The notes under the pieces: model-generated
Told to the model about the DNA's origin: nothing
Database searches by the model: none
What the model saw: the letters and a program-made list of their open reading frames with translations, nothing else
Origin: Ornithinimicrobium tianjinense
Lineage (GTDB): Bacteria; Actinomycetota; Actinomycetes; Actinomycetales; Dermatophilaceae
Length of the DNA: 64,000 nucleotides
Assembly: GCF_014636495.1 (NCBI RefSeq)
Contig: NZ_BMEM01000002.1
Location: forward strand, 124,001 to 188,000
Direction: 5' to 3'
Shown here: positions 49,016 through 58,983 of the stretch, piece by piece
Layout: every line of letters starts with the position of its first letter
How positions within the stretch are numbered: position 1 is the first letter of the stretch
Translations under genes and position numbers: made by a program

Positions 49016-50335
49016 TCAGCCGAGACTGACCGGTCGGACGATGTCGGCATAGATCAGCAGCGCCGTCATGCCGAGCAGCCCGACGGCCACGGCATACGCG
49101 ACGGGCAGGGCCTTGGCGGTGTCCACCGGTCCGGGGACCGGCAGTCCGCGCACTCTCGCCCACGCCTTCTTCAGGCCCTCCCACAGGGCGCCGGCGATGT
49201 GCCCGCCGTCGAGGGGAAGCAGCGGGACCAGGTTGAAGACGAACAGCGCCATGTTGAGCGAGGCGATCAGGGCGAGCACGATCCAGAGCCGCTCCCCCAG
49301 GGTGCCGCCGAGGACGTCTCCGGACGTCACCTCCCCCGCCACCCTGCCCACGCCGACCACCGACATCGGACCCTCGGCGTCCCGCTCCTCGGTCCCGAAC
49401 GCCGCCTGGGCGACGTCGACCATGCGCTGCGGCAGGGTGAAGATGACACGTGCGGTCCCGGTGAACATGTCCCCGACCACGCCTGGGACCGCCGTCACCG
49501 GCTGCGGCTCGTAGACGAAGGTCGGCGACGCGCCGAGGAAGCCGACCGGGCCCAGCACCGGCTCCCCCTGCGCATCGACCGTGACCGTGCCGTCCGGCTG
49601 GACCAGGGGTCGTTCGCGCATCACCAGGTCGGCGGTGAGCGTGAGCTCGCGGCCGTCGCGCTCGACGAGGAAGGTCGCCTGCTCCCCGGCGTTCTGGATG
49701 GCGTAGGTCGTGTCCGCCCAGCCCGTCACAGGTGTGCCGTCGACGGCCAGGATCGTGTCGCCGACCTGGAACCCGGCCCGGACGGCAGGCGAGGCCGGCT
49801 GGCCGGCGCAGTTGTCGTCGGTGACGTCGGCCGGGGCGCACTGGGCGACCGCGGAGACCGTCGGGACGTTGGTGCCGATGCCGTGGACGGTGAGGATGAG
49901 GGTCATCAGGACCACGCTGATCGCGAGGTTCATCAGCGGCCCCCCTGCCATGACGACCAGCCGCTGCCAGACGGGCAGCCGGTAGAAGACGCGGTCCTCG
50001 TCGCCGGGACCGACCTCGTCCAGGGAGTCCTGCCGGGCCTGCTCGATCATCTGCTGGACCGGGTTGGAGGTGGCGCGTCGCAGCCGCCCGCCGTCCTGTG
50101 CCCGCGGTGGGAACATGCCGATCATCCGGACGTAGCCCCCGAGGGGGATCGCCTTGATGCCGTACTCGGTCTCTCCGCGCCGGGTGGACCACAGGGTCGG
50201 GCCGAAGCCGACCATGTACTGCGGCACCTTGACGCCGAAGATCTTCGCCGGGACGAGGTGACCCACCTCGTGCAGCGCGATCGACACGGCGATCCCCACG
50301 GCGATCACGAGGACGCCCAGGACGTACAGCAGCAT
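49016..50335 (-). CDS. rseP: RseP/Rip1-like site-2 intramembrane metalloprotease
   Basis: A 439-residue M50 zinc protease of the membrane that cleaves anti-sigma factors and signal remnants. HExxH in IALHEVGHLVPAK near 21-25 lies in the first helix, a PDZ domain covers about 165-250, and the third zinc ligand motif FNLVPLLPLDGGH is near 370. The ATG at 50335 shares one base with the dxr stop. Its place between dxr and ispG is the normal one. Confidence 0.95.
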   Translation of the reverse strand: MLLYVLGVLVIAVGIAVSIALHEVGHLVPAKIFGVKVPQYMVGFGPTLWSTRRGETEYGIKAIPLGGYVRMIGMFPPRAQDGGRLRRATSNPVQQMIEQARQDSLDEVGPGDEDRVFYRLPVWQRLVVMAGGPLMNLAISVVLMTLILTVHGIGTNVPTVSAVAQCAPADVTDDNCAGQPASPAVRAGFQVGDTILAVDGTPVTGWADTTYAIQNAGEQATFLVERDGRELTLTADLVMRERPLVQPDGTVTVDAQGEPVLGPVGFLGASPTFVYEPQPVTAVPGVVGDMFTGTARVIFTLPQRMVDVAQAAFGTEERDAEGPMSVVGVGRVAGEVTSGDVLGGTLGERLWIVLALIASLNMALFVFNLVPLLPLDGGHIAGALWEGLKKAWARVRGLPVPGPVDTAKALPVAYAVAVGLLGMTALLIYADIVRPVSLG

Positions 50336-51564
50336 CAGACCCGCTCCTCGGTGCTGGCGGCCACCAGGTCGGTGGCGACGGTGCGTGCCCAGGCGTCGGC
50401 GGCGAGCACCTGGTCCACGTCGAGTTCAACCGACGAACCGCGGATTCCGTTCCCGGCCTCTCCCGCGTGCTCCTCCACCACCGACGCGACGGTGTCGACG
50501 ATCCCGGTGAACGGCAGCTGGCCGGCGTGGAAGGCCGAGACGCACACCTCGTTGGCGGCGTTGTAGACGGCCGGGAAGGTCCCACCCTCGCGGCCTACCT
50601 GCACGGCGAGCCGGACCGCCGGGAAGGCCTCGTGGTCCAGCGGGAAGAACTCCCAGGTCGAGGCCTGCGTCCAGTCGCACGGGGCAGCCACGTCCGCGAG
50701 CCGCTCGGGCCACGACAGGCCCAGGGCGATCGGGATGTGCATGGTCGGGGGCGAGGCCTGCAGGATCGTGGACCCGTCCCTGAACTCGACCATCGAGTGG
50801 ACGACGGACTGCGGGTGCACCACGACCTCGATGTCGTCGAACGGCACGTCGAAGAGCAGGTGTGCCTCGATGACCTCCAGGCCCTTGTTGACGAGGGTGG
50901 CGGAGTTGGTGGTGACCACCAGCCCCATGTCCCAGGTCGGGTGCGCGAGCGCCTGCGCCGGCGTGACGCCGCGCAGCTCCTCCCGGCTGCGGCCGCGGAA
51001 AGGGCCGCCGCTCGCGGTCACGACGAGGCGGCGGACCTCCTCGCGCCGCCCGCTCCGGAGTGACTGGGCGATGGCGCTGTGCTCGGAGTCGACGGGCACG
51101 ATCTGGTCCGGGCCCGCGGCCGCCTTGACGAGAGGACCCCCGACGATGAGGGACTCCTTGTTGGCCAGGGCCAGGGTGCTGCCGGCTGCCAGAGCCGCGA
51201 GGGTGGGCCGCAGGCCGATGCTGCCCGTGATGCCGTTGAGCACGACGTCGGCGCCGTTGCCGGCCACCGTCGTCGCGGCCTCGGGTCCGGCCAGGACCTC
51301 CGGTCGGTATGCCGTGCGTCCCGCCTCGCGCGCGGCCCCCGCGAGCGCCTCCGTCAGCCGGGCCACCGTGGCGGCGTCGTCGCGGGCGACCGCCACCTGC
51401 TCGACGCCCAGCTCGACCGCCTGTCGCGCCAGCAGCTCGACGTCCCCACCCCCGGCGGCAAGGGCTCGGACGGTGAACCGGTCGGGGTGGGCGCGCACGA
51501 CGTCCATCGCCTGGGTGCCGATGGAACCGGTCGAACCGAGCAGGGTCACGGAGCGCTGGGTCAC
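50335..51564 (-). CDS. dxr: 1-deoxy-D-xylulose-5-phosphate reductoisomerase
   Basis: Dxr (IspC) makes MEP from DXP with NADPH, the first committed step of the MEP pathway. The 409-residue protein opens [19 protein letters not shown] (NADPH site), and has [21 protein letters not shown] and TASGGPFRG. The GTG at 51564 overlaps the stop of the upstream EspG-like gene by four bases (GTGA) and has no good Shine-Dalgarno, so its translation appears to depend on that gene. It overlaps rseP by one base. Confidence 0.96.
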   Translation of the reverse strand: MTQRSVTLLGSTGSIGTQAMDVVRAHPDRFTVRALAAGGGDVELLARQAVELGVEQVAVARDDAATVARLTEALAGAAREAGRTAYRPEVLAGPEAATTVAGNGADVVLNGITGSIGLRPTLAALAAGSTLALANKESLIVGGPLVKAAAGPDQIVPVDSEHSAIAQSLRSGRREEVRRLVVTASGGPFRGRSREELRGVTPAQALAHPTWDMGLVVTTNSATLVNKGLEVIEAHLLFDVPFDDIEVVVHPQSVVHSMVEFRDGSTILQASPPTMHIPIALGLSWPERLADVAAPCDWTQASTWEFFPLDHEAFPAVRLAVQVGREGGTFPAVYNAANEVCVSAFHAGQLPFTGIVDTVASVVEEHAGEAGNGIRGSSVELDVDQVLAADAWARTVATDLVAASTEERV

Positions 51565-52286
51565 CGTGTCATTGTGCCCTGCCGTGCGGCTCGGGCCACC
51601 CAGGCGGCGACGTGGCCGGGTGGCACCGGGCGGTACTCGAGAACCGCGGGCGGAGCCTCCGAGCGGTCGATGCCGGTCGACCAGCACCCGCGGGGCCCCA
51701 GCGCCAGGAGCTCTCCCGCCACCGGCTCCCCGCCCTCCACGACGGTCAGCTCGGCGAGGCAGGTCGGGTGGTCGAGCGACGCGGCCAGCAACGTCGGATC
51801 CGTGGCCGGGACCCGCCGCGGAGGCCCCTGCCCCGCGAGCGCTGACGAGGGGACCGTGACCGAGGTCACCGCGTCGAGGAGCTGCTCCCGGTCGGGGGCG
51901 ATCCACAGGTGGCGCACGTCACCCTCCAGCAGGTCCTCCACGACCGCACCCTCCTCGCGGTCGAGCAGGTGGACCAGCCGCACGCCCCGCACGAACCCCT
52001 GCCCAGCGGCGTCCTGGCCAGGCTCTGGCGCCACGACGCGCTCGACGACCAGGGTGCGGGTGGCCGTCAGCCGCACGTCGAGCACGGTCGTGAGGAGCAG
52101 GCTCTCGTCGCTGTCGTCCACCTGCAGACGGCCCGCGGCGTCGAGCAGCCCGCGGGCGCGGAGGGAGCTGCGGGCCTCCAGCGCCACGGCCGCCCTCTCG
52201 GCCTGGGGAGGCTGCCCGTGGTCGGCACGCCGGGCGTCCTCCAGCTCGGTGAGCTCCGCGGCGGTGACGGCCAGGACGAGGATCAC
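51561..52286 (-). CDS. Hypothetical protein, possibly EspG-like secretion chaperone
   Basis: A 241-residue protein of unknown function, without signal peptide or membrane helix. The opening [19 protein letters not shown], an alpha segment ending [12 protein letters not shown], alternating beta-type segments, and a C-terminal [20 protein letters not shown] are laid out as in EspG-type chaperones of ESX secretion systems; similarity by eye is weak. Start is GTG at 52286, overlapping the WxG-like gene by four bases. It also overlaps dxr by four bases. The EspC-like and WxG-like genes immediately upstream are the main reason for the suggestion. Confidence 0.45.
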   Translation of the reverse strand: MILVLAVTAAELTELEDARRADHGQPPQAERAAVALEARSSLRARGLLDAAGRLQVDDSDESLLLTTVLDVRLTATRTLVVERVVAPEPGQDAAGQGFVRGVRLVHLLDREEGAVVEDLLEGDVRHLWIAPDREQLLDAVTSVTVPSSALAGQGPPRRVPATDPTLLAASLDHPTCLAELTVVEGGEPVAGELLALGPRGCWSTGIDRSEAPPAVLEYRPVPPGHVAAWVARAARQGTMTR

Positions 52287-53422
52287 GGCGCGACCCCGAC
52301 CAGGCGGTCTCCGGCCACCGGTGCGCGGAGCTGGTCTGAGAGTCGGTCGCGCAGCCTCCGCAGCCCGGACCGGGCCACCTCCCGCGCCGTGCTGACGGCT
52401 GTGCCGCCCTGCCGCCAGACCCGCCGGGTCGCGCCGCCGATCTCGCGGCGGTTGTCGTAGATCCAGCCGCCCGCGACCCACGCCTGGTAGGCCCCGGCGG
52501 CGACGATGCCGGCCGGCACCGCGACGGGCGAGGAGACGACGACCGCCCCGACGACGCCGACCACGGCGGCCCCGGCCAGGACGCGGGTCGCTGTGCCACG
52601 CCACCCGCCGTGCCCGCCCCCGGTGACCACGTCCGGGACCGCGTCCACCAGGGTCATCACCGGGACCCCCTTCATGGCCAGGCCCGTCGCGACCCTGCCG
52701 ACCACGGGCAGCCGCTTGATCCAGCCCTTCGGCTTCTGGACCACGAGCCGCTGGGCCCGCTGCATCCCCTGGGCCACCCGACGCGCGATCCGCTCGCCGC
52801 CCGGCACCGTCTGCCGGTGCAGACGGCGCAGCTCCATCGCGACGATGCTCAGACCCAGGCCGGCCCTGCCCGCGTCACGCGCGTGGGTGACCACCTCCCG
52901 CAGCAGCTTCAGGTCGTCGTAGGTCCGCATCCCATCCGTGAGCCACCCGAGCCCGCTGGCGGCACCCTGCTGGGCGCGGTCGAACTCCTCCTCCGCCTCC
53001 GCCACGAGCCGTCGCAGCCGGGTGATCTCCGCCTCGACCTCGGCCAGCCGGGAACGCCAGCCCTGACCGGCGAGGTCGTCCGTCTGCGCACCGTAGGAGA
53101 GCAGACGGGCCCGCTCGTCGACAAGGGCCTCGGCGACGGCGAGATGACGGCGGACGCGCCCACCCAGCTCGCTGGCGACAGCGGCGATCCGGTCCAGCTG
53201 GTGCGCCGCCTCCTCCAGCGGCGAGGCGACCGAGCGCACCGCGGCAGCGCTCGCCGCACGCCTGGCCCCCTGCTCGAGGGCCGCCAGCCCGCGCCAGCCG
53301 TCGAGCCCTCCGCCGTCCGCCACGCCGTCGGCCGCGTCGACGAGGTCGGCCGACAGCACCCGCAGCGCCGCGGCCACCACCTGCATCCCCTCGGGGTCCG
53401 CGGCGAGGACGCTCGCGCTCAT
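52283..53422 (-). CDS. WxG-like putative type VII secretion substrate, toxin-like C-terminus
   Basis: A 379-residue protein. Residues 1-110 form a predicted helical hairpin with a WxG turn (W43-R-G45), as in WXG100 proteins. A coiled coil follows (about 123-153). The C-terminal half is basic and then strongly hydrophobic and Gly/Ala/Val-rich (about 275-320), followed by an Arg-rich amphipathic end. There is no signal peptide. This layout resembles long WXG/LXG-type secreted effectors, with a C-terminal part that could insert in membranes. It overlaps the EspC-like gene before it and the EspG-like gene after it by four bases each. No recognisable catalytic motif. Confidence 0.5.
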   Translation of the reverse strand: MSASVLAADPEGMQVVAAALRVLSADLVDAADGVADGGGLDGWRGLAALEQGARRAASAAAVRSVASPLEEAAHQLDRIAAVASELGGRVRRHLAVAEALVDERARLLSYGAQTDDLAGQGWRSRLAEVEAEITRLRRLVAEAEEEFDRAQQGAASGLGWLTDGMRTYDDLKLLREVVTHARDAGRAGLGLSIVAMELRRLHRQTVPGGERIARRVAQGMQRAQRLVVQKPKGWIKRLPVVGRVATGLAMKGVPVMTLVDAVPDVVTGGGHGGWRGTATRVLAGAAVVGVVGAVVVSSPVAVPAGIVAAGAYQAWVAGGWIYDNRREIGGATRRVWRQGGTAVSTAREVARSGLRRLRDRLSDQLRAPVAGDRLVGVAP

Positions 53423-53748
53423 GGCCGACCTCCCCCGGTCCACCGGGCGACGAGCGCCTCCTCGACCGTCCGGTAATCGGCGGCCGCCACGCCGGTCGCC
53501 GCCCCCACCAGTCGCGTCGCGTCGGCCGACCGGGCCAACGTCGCTGCCAGCACCCGTCCGAGCACCGTCAGGGCGCCGGAGAGCTGGGCTCCCCCGGCTC
53601 CCTCGGCCGCCGCGTCGCACCGCTGCCGTACGCACCTCCCGATGCCCTCCACCGTCTCGGCGACCCGCGTCAGCCGCACGGCTGCGGCGCCGAGGGCGTC
53701 CGTGTCTACGTCCACGTTCACGTCCACCTGCATCGTGCCCGTGCCCAT
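53419..53748 (-). CDS. EspC-like small type VII secretion target
   Basis: A 109-residue, mostly helical protein without signal peptide. A first helix (DTDALGAAAVRLTRVAETVE, about 16-35) and a second (about 55-100) are joined by a Gly-rich turn, and the second ends DYRTVEEAL with Y92-x-x-x-E96, the YxxxD/E type VII secretion signal. This matches EspC-like (DUF2580) targets. ATG at 53748 with GGGAGG upstream, the only clear ribosome site in the chain of five overlapping genes ending at rseP. It is therefore the probable first gene of the transcript. Confidence 0.55.
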   Translation of the reverse strand: MGTGTMQVDVNVDVDTDALGAAAVRLTRVAETVEGIGRCVRQRCDAAAEGAGGAQLSGALTVLGRVLAATLARSADATRLVGAATGVAAADYRTVEEALVARWTGGGRP

Positions 53749-53776
53749 CCCTGCCTCCCTCCCTGCGGCGTCAGGC

Positions 53777-53820
53777 CGGCTGGCCCGACGTCACGAGCAG
53801 GATAGGAGGCCGGCCAGCCG
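53777..53820 (-). terminator. Possible weak terminator after the PrpE-like gene
   Basis: CGGCTGGCC and GGCCAGCCG can form a nine-pair stem around a 26-base loop, in the spacer between the PrpE-like stop and the EspC-like start. The long loop makes it a weak case; the promoter of the cassette must also lie here. Confidence 0.3.
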
Positions 53821-53863
53821 CCGAGAGCCGGTTGTCCACAGGCTGCCGGCGGCCGGCCCCGGC

Positions 53864-55783
53864 TCAGCCACCGCCTCCCCGCAGCACCGGGGTCAGCGCG
53901 TCGAGCACGGAGACGTCCTCGATGGTGGACGGGACCGCAGCCTCCTGGCCGTCGGCGATCTGCCTCATCGTCTTGCGCAGGATCTTGCCCGAGCGGGTCT
54001 TCGGCAGCGCGTCGACGACGTCGACCTGCCGCAGCGCGGCCACGGCGCCGACCTCGCTGCGGACCCGCGCGACGAGCTCCTGCCGCAGCGTCTGCAGACC
54101 GGCCTCGTCGGGGTCGGTGCCCGCCTTGAGGACGACCAGGGCGCGAGGCACCTGGCCCTTGAGCTCGTCGTGGACGCCGATCACCGCGCACTCGGCTACG
54201 GCGGGGTGCCCGGCGAGCGCCTCCTCGAGCGAGCCGGTGGAGAGCCGGTGGCCCGCGACGTTGAGCACGTCGTCGGTCCGGCCCATGACGAAGACGTAGC
54301 CCTCGTCGTCGACATACCCGCCGTCCCCGGAGAGGTAGTAGCCGTCGAACGCCGACAGGTAGCTGTCGACGTAGCGCTGGTCGTCACGCCACAGCGTGGG
54401 CAGGGTGCCGGGCGGCATGGGCAGCCGCAGGCAGATCGCCCCCTCCGTGCCGGCCGGGACCTGCTCGCCGCGCTCGTCGAGCACGCGCACGTCATACCCG
54501 GCGGTAGGCAGCGTGGGGCTGCCGGGCTTGATCCCGAAGAGCGCCTCGCCCTCGCGCACCGGGTTGATCGCGATCGGCCAGCCGGTCTCGGTCTGCCACC
54601 AGTTGTCGACGACCGGCACGCCGAGGTGGTCGGTCGCCCACTGCCAGGTGTCCGGGTCCAGCCGCTCCCCCGCCAGGAAGAGCGCACGCAGCGAGGAGAG
54701 GTCGCCGTCCTTGAGCAGCGTGGCGTCGGGGTCCTGCTTCTTGATCGCCCGGACCGCCGTCGGGGCGCTGAAGGCCGACACGACCCCGTGCTCCCGGATG
54801 AGGCGCCAGTACGCCCCCGCGTCGGGCGTGCCCACCGGCTTGCCCTCGTAGAGGATCGTCGTCGCGCCGGTGAGCAGCGGCGCGTAGACGATGTAGGAGT
54901 GCCCGACGACCCAGCCCACGTCGGACCCGCAGAACCAGGTCTCCCCGGGCTGCACCCCGTAGAGCTCGGTCATCGACCAGCGCAGCGCCACGGCATACCC
55001 GCCGCTGTCCCGCACGATCCCCTTCGGGCGCCCGGTCGTGCCCGAGGTGTAGAGGACGTACAGCGGGTCGGTCGACCCGACCGGCACGCAGGCCGCCGGC
55101 GCCACCGCGTCCGGGTTCATGACCTGCTTCCAGTCCAGGTCGCGCTCCCCCAGCTCGGCGTGGAGCTGCTCGCGCTGCAGGATCACGCAGTGGTCGGGCT
55201 TGTGCGCGGACCGCTCGATCGCCTCGTCCAGCATGGGCTTGTAGGCGACGACGCGGCTCGGCTCGATGCCGCAGCTCGCGGACACGACCACCTTGGGCTC
55301 CGCGTCCTCGATGCGGGCCGCCAGCTCGGCCGGGGCGAAGCCGCCGAAGACGACCGAGTGCACCGCGCCGATGCGGGCGCAGGCCAGCATCGCCACCACG
55401 GCCTCGGGCACCATCGGCATGTAGATGACCACGCGGTCACCCTTGACGACGCCGAGGTCGCGCAGCACACCGGCGAACCGGGCGACCAGGTCGAGCAGCT
55501 CGGCATACGTGAACGACCTGGTGGTGCCGGTCACGGGGCTGTCGTGGACGAGCGCGGTCTGGTCGGCGCGCCCGTGGACGACGTGCCGGTCGAGCGCGTT
55601 GAAGCACACGTTGAGCCGCCCGCCCGGGAACCAGCGGTAGAACGGGGCGTCGGCGTCGTCGAGGGCACGCTCCGGCCGGGTGATCCAGGTGATCAGGTCG
55701 GCCGCCTCGCCCCAGAAGCTCTCGGGGTCCTCCAGGCTGCGGGCCACGGCGTCGCGGTACTGCTGCTGGGCGTCGTTGCTCAT
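53864..55783 (-). CDS. PrpE-like propionyl-/acetyl-CoA synthetase
   Basis: A 639-residue AMP-forming acyl-CoA synthetase of the Acs/PrpE branch. It opens with DPESFWGEAADLITW and FYRWFPGGRLNVCFNALDRH, has the AMP signature YTSGTTGRPKGIVRD (about 243-257), WWQTETGWPIAINP and the catalytic lysine in LPKTRSGKILRKTMRQIADG. The tail PSTIEDVSVLD resembles PrpE more than Acs, so propionate is the likely substrate, but acetate cannot be excluded. The ATG at 55783 fits homology; a GTG at 55798 is possible. Divergent from the LOG gene. Confidence 0.87.
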   Translation of the reverse strand: MSNDAQQQYRDAVARSLEDPESFWGEAADLITWITRPERALDDADAPFYRWFPGGRLNVCFNALDRHVVHGRADQTALVHDSPVTGTTRSFTYAELLDLVARFAGVLRDLGVVKGDRVVIYMPMVPEAVVAMLACARIGAVHSVVFGGFAPAELAARIEDAEPKVVVSASCGIEPSRVVAYKPMLDEAIERSAHKPDHCVILQREQLHAELGERDLDWKQVMNPDAVAPAACVPVGSTDPLYVLYTSGTTGRPKGIVRDSGGYAVALRWSMTELYGVQPGETWFCGSDVGWVVGHSYIVYAPLLTGATTILYEGKPVGTPDAGAYWRLIREHGVVSAFSAPTAVRAIKKQDPDATLLKDGDLSSLRALFLAGERLDPDTWQWATDHLGVPVVDNWWQTETGWPIAINPVREGEALFGIKPGSPTLPTAGYDVRVLDERGEQVPAGTEGAICLRLPMPPGTLPTLWRDDQRYVDSYLSAFDGYYLSGDGGYVDDEGYVFVMGRTDDVLNVAGHRLSTGSLEEALAGHPAVAECAVIGVHDELKGQVPRALVVLKAGTDPDEAGLQTLRQELVARVRSEVGAVAALRQVDVVDALPKTRSGKILRKTMRQIADGQEAAVPSTIEDVSVLDALTPVLRGGGG

Positions 55784-55905
55784 GAGGTCAGTCAACACCC
55801 GACCGTCGCACCGGAGGGGCCAGGGGGCGCGAGCGTCGGTCGACGGCCTGCCTCGTGCGCCCGACGGCTGCGGCCCGCCGACCGGCGGGCCGTCACCCGG
55901 TTGCC

Positions 55906-55911
55906 TAGGGT
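55906..55911 (+). promoter_or_regulatory. -10 element TAGGGT, leaderless start
   Basis: TAGGGT, six bases, then the ATG of the LOG-family gene at 55918. Confidence 0.5.
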
Positions 55912-55917
55912 CTACGT

Positions 55918-57159
55918 ATGCAGCTCAGCCAGCGACCCGTCTCCGCCCGGGTGTCCTCGGTGCCGGTGGGTCTCCGCGCCGCGCAGGAGGTGCGTTACCG
56001 CCGGGCGCAGAGCACCGGCCCGGTCGCCGGGAGGGAGGTCGAGGACGGTGAGACCTGGGCCCGCCTGCTCCGCTCGTCGGCGCCCCTGCACGCGCTCCGG
56101 CTCCAGGGCCTGGACCTGCGCCGCGACCGCGAGCTGCTCCTGGCCCGGTCCGACCTCAGCGACATCGTGGTGCTCGGCGGGCGGCTCGACGAGGAGATCG
56201 AGGAGCACCTGCGCGAGCACGGGACGATCATCTTCCCCGCGGCCCACCGCTCACCCGTGGATCCCTACCGCGCCCACCTCTACACCCCGCAGGAGCTGTA
56301 CGCGGGGCTGGAGGACGACGGCTACGCGGGCACGGTCGACGCCCGGGCCTATGCGTGGTTCGAGGACGCGACCATCCGGCACGACGCCTACGTCACCGCG
56401 CTGCGGGCCATCCACGACGACGCCATGTCGGACGCGCTGACCTCGTTGGTCCTGGGGCGTGTCGTCGTGGGCGTGATGGGCGGCCACGCCCTGCGGCGGG
56501 GCAGCGACGACTTCGCCGCAGCGGCACTGCTCGGGCACCGGCTGGCCGAGGCGGGCGCCCTGGTCGTGACCGGCGGCGGACCCGGCGCGATGGAGGCCGC
56601 CAACCTCGGGGCCTGGGCCAGCGACGAGGCGGTGCTGGCCGACGCGCTCCACGCGCTCGCAGGCGTCCCTGACTTCGCCCCCGACATCGCCGCCTGGGTG
56701 CGGCCGGCCCTCGCCCAGCGCGGGCAGGGGCGGGGCGGCACCGGGCTGCGCAGTCTGGGGATCCCGACCTGGTACTACGGTCACGAGCCGCCCAACGCCT
56801 TCGCGCAGCAGATCGCGAAGTTCTTCTCCAACGCCGTCCGCGAGGACCTGCTGCTCGCCCACTCCCGGGACGGCCTGGTGGTGCTCCCCGGAGCCGCGGG
56901 GACGGTGCAGGAGGTCTTTCAGATGGCGACCCGGCTGTACTACGAGGTCGACCTCGCCGAGCAGCCCCTCCCGCCGCTGGTGCTGGTGGGGCGGGCGCAC
57001 TGGACGGAGCAGCTGCCCGTCTGGCCGCTGCTGCAGGCCCTGGCCCGGGAGCGCCGGATGAGCGCCGTCCTCCACCTGGTGGACACGGTCGACGAGGCGG
57101 CGGCAGTGGTCACCCACGGCGTCCGGTCGCGGACACCCGCTGTCCGCGACCAGGGCTAG
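55918..57159 (+). CDS. LOG family protein (nucleotide monophosphate glycosidase-like)
   Basis: A 413-residue protein with a Rossmann-like LOG domain (about 180-400). The family motif PGGxGTxxE appears as VVLPGAAGTVQEVFQ near 323, and the upstream GGGPGAMEAANLGAW near 218 is typical. The N-terminal 170 residues are extra relative to small LOG proteins and belong to the longer bacterial subfamily. Known LOG enzymes split cytokinin nucleotides or purine nucleotides (PpnN-like). Only ten bases separate it from the DinB gene. Confidence 0.83.
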   Translation: MQLSQRPVSARVSSVPVGLRAAQEVRYRRAQSTGPVAGREVEDGETWARLLRSSAPLHALRLQGLDLRRDRELLLARSDLSDIVVLGGRLDEEIEEHLREHGTIIFPAAHRSPVDPYRAHLYTPQELYAGLEDDGYAGTVDARAYAWFEDATIRHDAYVTALRAIHDDAMSDALTSLVLGRVVVGVMGGHALRRGSDDFAAAALLGHRLAEAGALVVTGGGPGAMEAANLGAWASDEAVLADALHALAGVPDFAPDIAAWVRPALAQRGQGRGGTGLRSLGIPTWYYGHEPPNAFAQQIAKFFSNAVREDLLLAHSRDGLVVLPGAAGTVQEVFQMATRLYYEVDLAEQPLPPLVLVGRAHWTEQLPVWPLLQALARERRMSAVLHLVDTVDEAAAVVTHGVRSRTPAVRDQG

Positions 57160-57162
57160 CCT
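57157..57162 (+). promoter_or_regulatory. -10 element TAGCCT, leaderless start
   Basis: TAGCCT overlaps the LOG stop codon; seven bases later the ATG of the DinB-family gene begins at 57170. Confidence 0.45.
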
Positions 57163-57169
57163 CCCCTGC

Positions 57170-57730
57170 ATGACACGCACCGATCCACCCTGGGAACCCC
57201 CGTTGGCCGGCACCGACGTCGAGCACCTCGTCGGCACCCTGGAGCGCCTGCGCGCCACCTTTCGGTGGAAGGTCGACGGGCTCGATGTGCACCAGCTCCG
57301 CGTCCGTGCGGTGCCCTCCTCGGCCCTGAGCCTGGGCGGGCTGCTCAAGCACCTCGCGATGTGCGAGGACGACGTCTTCGGCTGGCGGATCCTGGGCGAA
57401 CGTCCGGAGACGTGGTCGCTCGCGCCGGAGGACGACGTGGAGCGGTGGCAGTTCAGCGTGGAGCCGGACGAGACCGCCGAGGAGGTCTACGGTCTCTGGG
57501 CGGCCGCGGTCGGGCGGTCCCGGGCCCGGCTGGCGCGCGTGCTGGCGGAGGGCGGTCTCGACCGACCGGGTCACCTCGAGTTCGAGGACGCCCGGCCGAC
57601 GGCCCGTCGGCACCTGCACGACCTCGTGGAGGAGTACGACCGGCACACCGGGCACGCGGACCTGCTGCGTGAGGCCGTCGACGGCCGGGTGGGCGAGGAC
57701 CCGCCGCCGGACTGGCCGATGATCCCCTGA
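57170..57730 (+). CDS. DinB family protein (DUF664)
   Basis: A 186-residue four-helix DinB/DUF664 protein. It has [17 protein letters not shown], the His-bearing helix [15 protein letters not shown] (near 58-72) and a second His pair in [19 protein letters not shown] (near 152-170), which together can bind a divalent metal. Relatives include thiol-dependent S-transferases (mycothiol or bacillithiol); mycothiol use is plausible in an actinobacterium but not shown here. Confidence 0.85.
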   Translation: MTRTDPPWEPPLAGTDVEHLVGTLERLRATFRWKVDGLDVHQLRVRAVPSSALSLGGLLKHLAMCEDDVFGWRILGERPETWSLAPEDDVERWQFSVEPDETAEEVYGLWAAAVGRSRARLARVLAEGGLDRPGHLEFEDARPTARRHLHDLVEEYDRHTGHADLLREAVDGRVGEDPPPDWPMIP

Positions 57731-57776
57731 CACCGAGCGAGCCCGGGCGCGCGGCATACCTGAGACACTGGTGGGG

Positions 57777-58961
57777 ATGACCGAGCTGCCGACGCCCACG
57801 ACCCGCCCCGCACCGGGGACCCTGACCTTCACCGCGCCCCGCCGCGGGAAGGCGCCCACGCACCTGGCCGACCTCGACGTCGCCGGCCGCAAGGAATGGG
57901 CCAAGGAGCTCGGCGTCCCCGGCTTCCGCGCCGACCAGGTGAGCCGCCACTACTTCGAGCGGCTGGTCACCGACCCCGCGCAGATGACCGACCTGCCCAA
58001 GGCCGGGCGCGAGGAGCTGGTCGCCACGCTGCTGCCGCCGCTCCTCAGTCCAGTCCGCACGCTCTCTGCGGACGCGGGAGCCACCCTCAAGCAGGTGCAC
58101 CGGCTGCACGACGGGGCCCTCGTCGAGTCCGTCCTCATGCGCTACCCAGGCCGCGTGACCATGTGCATCTCCAGCCAGGCGGGGTGCGGCATGAACTGCC
58201 CGTTCTGCGCGACCGGGCAGGCCGGGCTCACCCGCAACCTGTCGACGGCGGAGATCGTGGAGCAGGTGGTCGCGGCCGCCCGCGCCCTGCGTCACGGGGA
58301 TCTGGCGACCGCTCCCGGCGAGAGCACCGAGGACCACGCCTGCGAGGGAGACACGGTCGAGGCGCTGCGCGTCTCCAACGTCGTCTTCATGGGCATGGGC
58401 GAGGCCCTGGCCAACTACAAGCAGGCGATCGGCGCGATCCGCCGGCTCGTGGACCCCTCCCCCGCCGGCCTCGGGATGTCAGCCCGCGGCATCACCATGT
58501 CGACCGTGGGTCTGGTCCCGGCCGTCGACAAGCTGGCCGCCGAGGGCATCCCGGTGACCCTGGCGCTGTCCCTGCACGCGCCGGACGACGAGCTGCGCGA
58601 CGAGCTCGTCCCGATCAACACGCGGTGGAAGGTCGACGAGGCGCTCGACGCGGCCCGCCGTTACTTCGACGCCACCGGCCGACGCGTCTCCATCGAGTAC
58701 GCCCTGATCCGGGACATCAACGACCACGCGTGGCGCGCCGACCTGCTCGGCGAGAAGCTCAACGCGCGAGGACGCGGGTGGGTGCACGTCAACCCGATCC
58801 CGCTCAACCCCACGCCCGGGTCGAAGTGGACCGCCTCCCGCCCCGGGGTCGAGCAGCAGTTCGTCGAGCGACTCCTCGCGCACGGCATACCCACGACCGT
58901 GCGCGACACCCGCGGCTCGGAGATCGACGGAGCCTGCGGCCAGCTCGCGGCGACGGTCTGA
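57777..58961 (+). CDS. rlmN: 23S rRNA (A2503-C2)/tRNA (A37-C2) methyltransferase RlmN
   Basis: A 394-residue radical SAM methyltransferase acting on A2503 of 23S rRNA and A37 of some tRNAs. The cluster motif [19 protein letters not shown] (near 137-155) and [22 protein letters not shown] and HVNPIPLNP are diagnostic. I chose the ATG at 57777; a GTG two codons earlier is possible. It converges on cdsA with 22 bases between stops. cdsA-rlmN adjacency is usual in actinobacteria, though normally codirectional. Confidence 0.96.
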   Translation: MTELPTPTTRPAPGTLTFTAPRRGKAPTHLADLDVAGRKEWAKELGVPGFRADQVSRHYFERLVTDPAQMTDLPKAGREELVATLLPPLLSPVRTLSADAGATLKQVHRLHDGALVESVLMRYPGRVTMCISSQAGCGMNCPFCATGQAGLTRNLSTAEIVEQVVAAARALRHGDLATAPGESTEDHACEGDTVEALRVSNVVFMGMGEALANYKQAIGAIRRLVDPSPAGLGMSARGITMSTVGLVPAVDKLAAEGIPVTLALSLHAPDDELRDELVPINTRWKVDEALDAARRYFDATGRRVSIEYALIRDINDHAWRADLLGEKLNARGRGWVHVNPIPLNPTPGSKWTASRPGVEQQFVERLLAHGIPTTVRDTRGSEIDGACGQLAATV

Positions 58962-58983
58962 CCCCGCCGGGCCGACCACCCCG

